Positions 60,317-64,000 of a DNA stretch of 64,000 nt are shown piece after piece (position 1 is the first letter of the stretch; each line of letters starts with the position of its first letter). The stretch comes from Microbacterium sp. (GTDB lineage: Bacteria; Actinomycetota; Actinomycetes; Actinomycetales; Microbacteriaceae). Where the stretch lies: assembly GCA_017306415.1 (NCBI GenBank), contig JAFKIL010000004.1, forward strand, positions 124,001-188,000. Reading direction: 5' to 3'. Position numbers and translations under genes: made by a program. The notes below the pieces were generated by a model that was not told where the DNA came from, did no database searches, and worked only from the letters and a program-made list of their open reading frames with translations.

Positions 60317-62299
60317 ATGACCATCGCCAACGCCCCCCGTCAGCCGCTGCTCCACGATGCCCTCGTCGCGCTGCGCGCGCCCACCCAGCTGTGGTCCGCG
60401 CAGGACGGATCGCTCGGCTCGCGGCCCATCCACGGGCTCGCGCACGGCGACGTGCGGGTGCTGCGCGGCCTCGACCTCCGCGTCGGCGGCGAGGTCCCGG
60501 AGCACCTCCGCACCGACGGGAGCGCGGCCGATCGGGTGGTCGTCCTGAGCCTCCTGCGTCGTCTCGACGATGCGACGCCGGACCCCGGCATCCGCCTCTC
60601 GGTGGACCGGCGGGTCGGTATCGGGACGTGGAGCGAGCGGCTCGAGATCACCAACCGGCACGGCACCGCGGTCGCCGCGCCGATCGAGGTGACGCTGACG
60701 GCGGATGCCACGCCCATCGACGCCGTCAAGCAGGGTCTCGCCTCGGCGGCGCCGCCGTGGCTGGCGCGGCAGGGCGACGTCGTGGCGTGGACGGCGGACG
60801 GGATCGATGCACGACTCACCGCCGCGGGGTGGGATGTCACGACCGGCGACGACGGGCTGATCCGGCTCACGCGGACGCTGGACGTGCCGCCGCGCGGCCG
60901 GGCGGTGGCCGAATGGACGGTCGAGCTGTCCGACCCGGATGGCGCCGTGCGGGGCGCGCGCGGGCCGGTGCCGTGGGGCATCCCCGATCTCGACGGCCTC
61001 GAGCCCACGCTCCGCCGCTGGGCGCAGGCGGCGCTCACCGACCTCGACGCGCTGCGGCTCACGGTCGCCGGCCACCCCGACGACCAGTTCCTCGCGGCCG
61101 GCGCCCCCTGGTTCTTCACGCTGTTCGGGCGCGACTCGCTGTGGGCGGCGCGCATGATGCTGCCGCACGGCGTGCGCCTGGCGGGCGACACGCTGCGGGT
61201 GCTCGCGCGCCTGCAGGGGCGCACCAGCGACGTCGACCGGGCCGAGGAGCCGGGCAAGATCATGCACGAGCTCCGGCGTGGGGAGCTGTCGGTCGAGAGC
61301 GGCGTCACCCTGCCGCCGCTCTACTACGGCACCGTCGACGCGACGCCGCTGTGGGCGTGCCTGCTGCACGAGGCGTGGCGCGCCGGGCTCGACGAGGCCG
61401 AGGTCCGCGCGCTGCTGCCGACGCTCGAGGCGGCGCTCGGCTGGATGCGGGACGACGGCGACGCCGACGGCGACGGCCTGCTGGAGTACATCGACCGCTC
61501 CGGCCACGGGCTGGCGAACCAGGGCTGGAAGGACTCGGGCGACAGCATCCAGTGGCGTGACGGCACGCTCGCCGAGGGGCCGATCGCCCTGTGCGAGGTG
61601 CAGGCGTACGCGTACCAGGCCGCGATCGGCGGTGCCGAGCTCATCGAGCGCCTCGGCGCCGACGACGCGGGCGGGTCGGCGGCGGAGCGCGCGCGGGGGT
61701 GGCGCGCGTGGGCGGCCGCGCTGCGGCGCCGGTTCCACGAGGAGTTCTGGATCACCGACCCGGAGGTCACCGGCCCCCTCGGCCCGTACCCCGCGGTGGC
61801 CCTCGACGCACGCAAGCGCCGGGTCGACACGGTGACCTCGAACCTCGGTCACCTGCTCGGCACCGGGCTGCTGGACGAGGAGCAGTCGCGGCTCGTCGCG
61901 GCGCGGCTGTCGTCGCCGGAGCTGGACGCCGGCACGGGGCTGCGGACGATGTCGACGGATGCCGCGGGGTTCTGGCCGCTGAGCTACCACGGCGGCAGCG
62001 TCTGGGCCCACGACACGGCCATCGCCGTGCGGGGCCTGAGCGCCGAAGGGTTCCACGCCGAGGCGCTCGGGCTGGTGTCCGGGCTGTGCCGCGCGGCGGA
62101 GGCCTTCGGGTATCGCATGCCCGAGCTGCACGCCGGCGACGACGTCGCGCTGCCGGGCAGCCCCTCCCCGTATCCCGCGGCGTGCCGACCGCAGGCGTGG
62201 TCGGCGACAGCCGCCCTTGTCGCGGTCGCGGCCGTCCGCGACGCGGATCGGCACGACGTTCGCAGCGCCGACCGCGTTCGGGTCCCCAGCGGCGCCTAG
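60317..62299 (+). CDS. Glycogen-debranching-type amylo-alpha-1,6-glucosidase family protein
   Basis: A 660-residue protein. The N-terminal 250 residues form a GDE_N-like beta domain (ALRAPTQLWSAQDGSLG, GTWSERLEITNRHGT). The C-terminal part is an (alpha/alpha)6 barrel with GAPWFFTLFGRDSLWAARM, NQGWKDSGDSIQWRDG (catalytic-region Asp/Glu) and SYHGGSVWAHDTAIA. Stand-alone bacterial members act on alpha-glucosides or related oligosaccharides rather than glycogen. The ATG at 60317 is preferred (CCGGAG seven bases upstream). Last gene of the locus; 15 bp separate its stop from the convergent acylphosphatase stop. Confidence 0.88.
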   Translation: MTIANAPRQPLLHDALVALRAPTQLWSAQDGSLGSRPIHGLAHGDVRVLRGLDLRVGGEVPEHLRTDGSAADRVVVLSLLRRLDDATPDPGIRLSVDRRVGIGTWSERLEITNRHGTAVAAPIEVTLTADATPIDAVKQGLASAAPPWLARQGDVVAWTADGIDARLTAAGWDVTTGDDGLIRLTRTLDVPPRGRAVAEWTVELSDPDGAVRGARGPVPWGIPDLDGLEPTLRRWAQAALTDLDALRLTVAGHPDDQFLAAGAPWFFTLFGRDSLWAARMMLPHGVRLAGDTLRVLARLQGRTSDVDRAEEPGKIMHELRRGELSVESGVTLPPLYYGTVDATPLWACLLHEAWRAGLDEAEVRALLPTLEAALGWMRDDGDADGDGLLEYIDRSGHGLANQGWKDSGDSIQWRDGTLAEGPIALCEVQAYAYQAAIGGAELIERLGADDAGGSAAERARGWRAWAAALRRRFHEEFWITDPEVTGPLGPYPAVALDARKRRVDTVTSNLGHLLGTGLLDEEQSRLVAARLSSPELDAGTGLRTMSTDAAGFWPLSYHGGSVWAHDTAIAVRGLSAEGFHAEALGLVSGLCRAAEAFGYRMPELHAGDDVALPGSPSPYPAACRPQAWSATAALVAVAAVRDADRHDVRSADRVRVPSGA

Positions 62300-62314
62300 G
62301 CCCGCCCGAGGCGG

Positions 62315-62590
62315 TCAGACGGAGTCGCGCACCTCGAAGCCGTGGTCGCCGGCCGGTGCGAGCTCCGTCACCTCGGCGCCGTCGACGCGGGAGCCCGGCG
62401 GGCCGCCCGCCATCCACGCCAGGACGGCGTCGACCTGATCCCGGGTGCCTTCGACCTCGGCCTCGACCGTGCCGTCGCGCCGGTTGCGCACCCAGCCGGC
62501 GACACCCGCGGCACGCGCCTCGATGCGCATCGTGTACCGGTACCCGACGCCCTGGACGTCGCCCCGGACGATCACGTGCACGCGCCTCAT
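62315..62590 (-). CDS. acyP: Acylphosphatase
   Basis: A 91-residue enzyme hydrolysing carboxyl-phosphate bonds. Catalytic Arg18 lies in VQGVGYRYTMR and Asn36 in GWVRNRRDGTVE, the two required residues at the usual spacing. Full length for the family. A CATCAT box six bases before the ATG suggests a leaderless message. Confidence 0.93.
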   Translation of the reverse strand: MRRVHVIVRGDVQGVGYRYTMRIEARAAGVAGWVRNRRDGTVEAEVEGTRDQVDAVLAWMAGGPPGSRVDGAEVTELAPAGDHGFEVRDSV

Positions 62591-62627
62591 CCCTCCATGA
62601 TGGCCCGCACAGCGCATGCTTGAGAGG

Positions 62628-63014
62628 ATGGCCGACATGGGAACGATCGACGACTACGTGGCCGGCCTCGATCCGGCGGACCGCGCCGCGATCGAGCGGG
62701 TCTACCGCATCGCGGCGGAGACGGTCGGCGCGGACGAGACCGCGCAGGGCACGAGCTACGGCATGCCGGCGCTGCTCTACCGCGACAAGGCGCTGATCTC
62801 CGTGATGCGCGCGAAGAAGCACATCGGCGTGTACCCGTTCAGCGGGCACGTGCCCGACACGGTCGGGGCGCTCCTCGACGGGTACGACCACGAGAAGGGC
62901 ACGATCCGGTTCCAGCCGGAGCATCCGCTCACCGACGCGGCGATCGCCGCGATCGCGGACGCGCGCCGCGCCGAGATCGACGACCCCTCGGTCAGGCGCC
63001 GAGCGCGAGGGTGA
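62628..63014 (+). CDS. DUF1801 (YdhG-like) protein
   Basis: A protein of about 128 residues of the small YdhG/DUF1801 fold (TIDDYVAGLDPADRAAIERV, GTSYGMPALLYRDKALISV, HIGVYPFSG, GTIRFQPEHPL). Function unestablished; relatives include iron- or phosphate-linked domains. Three nested ATGs at 62616, 62628 and 62637 are possible; I give the middle one, which follows GAGAGG. Its 3' end overlaps the convergent LysE gene by 23 bases. Confidence 0.82.
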   Translation: MADMGTIDDYVAGLDPADRAAIERVYRIAAETVGADETAQGTSYGMPALLYRDKALISVMRAKKHIGVYPFSGHVPDTVGALLDGYDHEKGTIRFQPEHPLTDAAIAAIADARRAEIDDPSVRRRARG

Positions 63015-63681
63015 CGGCGAGCGCGATCATCACGACCGCGATGAGCGCGTCCAGGATGCGCCACGCCCGCGGCGTCGACAGCCACCTCCCGAGATAGCGC
63101 GCGCCGAACGCGAGCCCGAAGAACCACAGCGCGCTCGCCGTCGCGGCACCCGCCGCGAACCACCATCGGTCCGCGCCGTGCGTGGCCGCGACCGAACCGA
63201 GCAGGAACACCGTGTCGAGGTACACGTGCGGGTTCAGCCACGTCAGCGCGAGGCACGTGAGGATGACGGGCGCGAGCGTCCGCCGCGCCGCCACGGCGAC
63301 GCCGCCGCGTGCGGACCCGGATGCCACCGACGGTGACGTCGCGGACGGCGACGCATCCGCGGCATCCCGGTCGTCGGCGACGCGCAGCGCCTCCCCGGCC
63401 GGGCGCCACGCCCGCCGGGCCGCCATCAGCCCGTAGACGAGGAGGAAGAGCGCGCCCGCCCAGCGGACCACGTCGACCAGCCATGGCACGGCGTGGAGCA
63501 CGAGCCCGATCCCGGAGACACCGAGCAGGATCAGCGCCGCGTCCGACACCGTGCAGATGAGGGCGACCGCGAACACGTGCTCCCGGCGGAGTCCCTGGCG
63601 CAGCACGAACAGGTTCTGCGCGCCGATCGCGACGATGAGCGACAGGCCGAGGCCGAGTCCGGCGAGCAGGGAGGGGAGCAC
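62992..63681 (-). CDS. LysE/ArgO family amino-acid exporter
   Basis: A 229-residue membrane protein with about six hydrophobic segments. The N-terminal signature SLIVAIGAQNLFVLRQGLRR and TWLNPHVYLDTVFLLGS are characteristic of LysE/ArgO. A Ser/Asp/Ala-rich loop (about 105-130) between helices is longer than usual. It exports lysine or arginine. It diverges from an ArgP/LysG-like regulator, the standard pairing. GTG start, with TACCGT seven bases upstream. Confidence 0.92.
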   Translation of the reverse strand: MLPSLLAGLGLGLSLIVAIGAQNLFVLRQGLRREHVFAVALICTVSDAALILLGVSGIGLVLHAVPWLVDVVRWAGALFLLVYGLMAARRAWRPAGEALRVADDRDAADASPSATSPSVASGSARGGVAVAARRTLAPVILTCLALTWLNPHVYLDTVFLLGSVAATHGADRWWFAAGAATASALWFFGLAFGARYLGRWLSTPRAWRILDALIAVVMIALAVTLALGA

Positions 63682-63688
63682 GGCTCCG

Positions 63689-63694
63689 ACGGTA
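63689..63694 (-). promoter_or_regulatory. -10 box TACCGT of the LysE gene
   Basis: Minus-strand TACCGT, seven bases, then GTG at 63681. The 73-bp divergent gap presumably also holds the LysR-type operator; a regulator-side TAGCCT box is at 63741-63746. Confidence 0.55.
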
Positions 63695-63754
63695 CCGGGC
63701 GCCCCGCGGTTCAGTACAGCTCAGGATTCTGATGGTGCATTAGCCTGGCTCATC

Positions 63755-64000
63755 ATGCGCATTCCCTTCGACCTCGCCGAGACGCTCGCCGCGGTGATCG
63801 ACGAGGGCACGCTGGATGCCGCGGCGCGGCGTCTGCACGTCACTCCCTCGGCGGTGAGTCAGCGGATCAAGGCGCTCGAGGAGCAGCTCGGCCGTGTCGT
63901 GCTGGTGCGGTCCAAGCCCGCGCGGGCGACCCCGGCGGGAGCCGCGGTGGTGCGGATGGCGCGCCAGCTCTCGCTCCTCGAGCACGACGCGCTCGCGGAG
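63755..64000 (+). CDS. LysR family regulator (ArgP/LysG-like), N-terminal part
   Basis: The first 82 residues of a LysR-type regulator cut by the window edge. The helix-turn-helix is intact: LAAVIDEGTLDAAARRLHVT followed by PSAVSQRIKALEEQLG. The sequence and its position divergent from lysE mark it as the ArgP/LysG/IciA group, which activates the exporter when lysine or arginine accumulates. ATG with TAGCCT eight bases upstream, so leaderless or nearly so. Confidence 0.9.
   Translation, partial: MRIPFDLAETLAAVIDEGTLDAAARRLHVTPSAVSQRIKALEEQLGRVVLVRSKPARATPAGAAVVRMARQLSLLEHDALAE

Overview
The window is very GC-rich DNA with strong third-position G/C bias. Many genes start (often GTG) only 6-7 bases after a TANNNT -10 box, which points to leaderless mRNAs. 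The murB/tRNA-Trp/secE/nusG/rplK/rplA genes, a RamB-type glyoxylate regulator and the Had-type MaoC pair indicate Actinomycetota. Protein style and the frequent GGATGCC/GGCATCC words suggest Microbacteriaceae, probably Microbacterium or a close relative. This placement is by inspection only.

Layout. 1-2.8 kb: a ribose/galactofuranose-type ABC importer under two LacI-family operators. 2.9-9.7 kb: small unlinked genes (DUF1684 protein, monovalent cation/H+ antiporter with a decayed flavoprotein relic behind it, an anchored envelope protein, an alpha/beta hydrolase, YceI, an MFS pump). 9.7-13.9 kb: a sugar-acid pathway (IlvD/EDD dehydratase, SDR dehydrogenase, FAH-type hydrolase) with an FCD-type GntR regulator and two matching operators. 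13.9-15.4 kb: an 0.87-kb non-coding stretch carrying four copies of a palindrome, then an orphan LuxR-type regulator with a degenerate receiver. 15.5-20.9 kb: wall and housekeeping genes (LCP, TauE, two MaoC proteins, murB, aspartate-type aminotransferase).

21-38.5 kb: a catabolic block between the aminotransferase and tRNA-Trp-secE, which I would expect to be near neighbours in relatives. It holds the glyoxylate shunt (malate synthase, isocitrate lyase, divergent RamB-like regulator) and a putrescine/GABA route (FAD oxidase, PucR regulator, GabT, putrescine-oxidase-like flavoprotein, USP, APC permease, two aldehyde dehydrogenases). Together these turn putrescine into succinate. 38.5-42.8 kb: tRNA-Trp, secE, nusG, then rplK and rplA. 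Between nusG and rplK sits an AbiEi-like/DUF559 nuclease-like gene bracketed by two nearly identical 71-bp palindromic repeats.

42.9-62.3 kb: a glycan-utilisation locus with GH2 beta-galactosidase, GH38 alpha-mannosidase, GH36 alpha-galactosidase, Gfo/Idh/MocA oxidoreductase, ThuA, an ABC sugar importer, enolase-superfamily enzyme, GntR regulator, mutarotase-like protein, SDR and a glycogen-debranching-type glucosidase. Shared TAGAT-CAT-AYCTA palindromes tie the divergent promoters together. The GH2 gene carries an apparent in-frame palindromic insertion. 62.3-64 kb: acylphosphatase, a DUF1801 protein, and a LysE exporter divergent from an ArgP/LysG-like LysR regulator cut by the window edge.

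Three convergent gene junctions carry long hairpins that look like bidirectional terminators.
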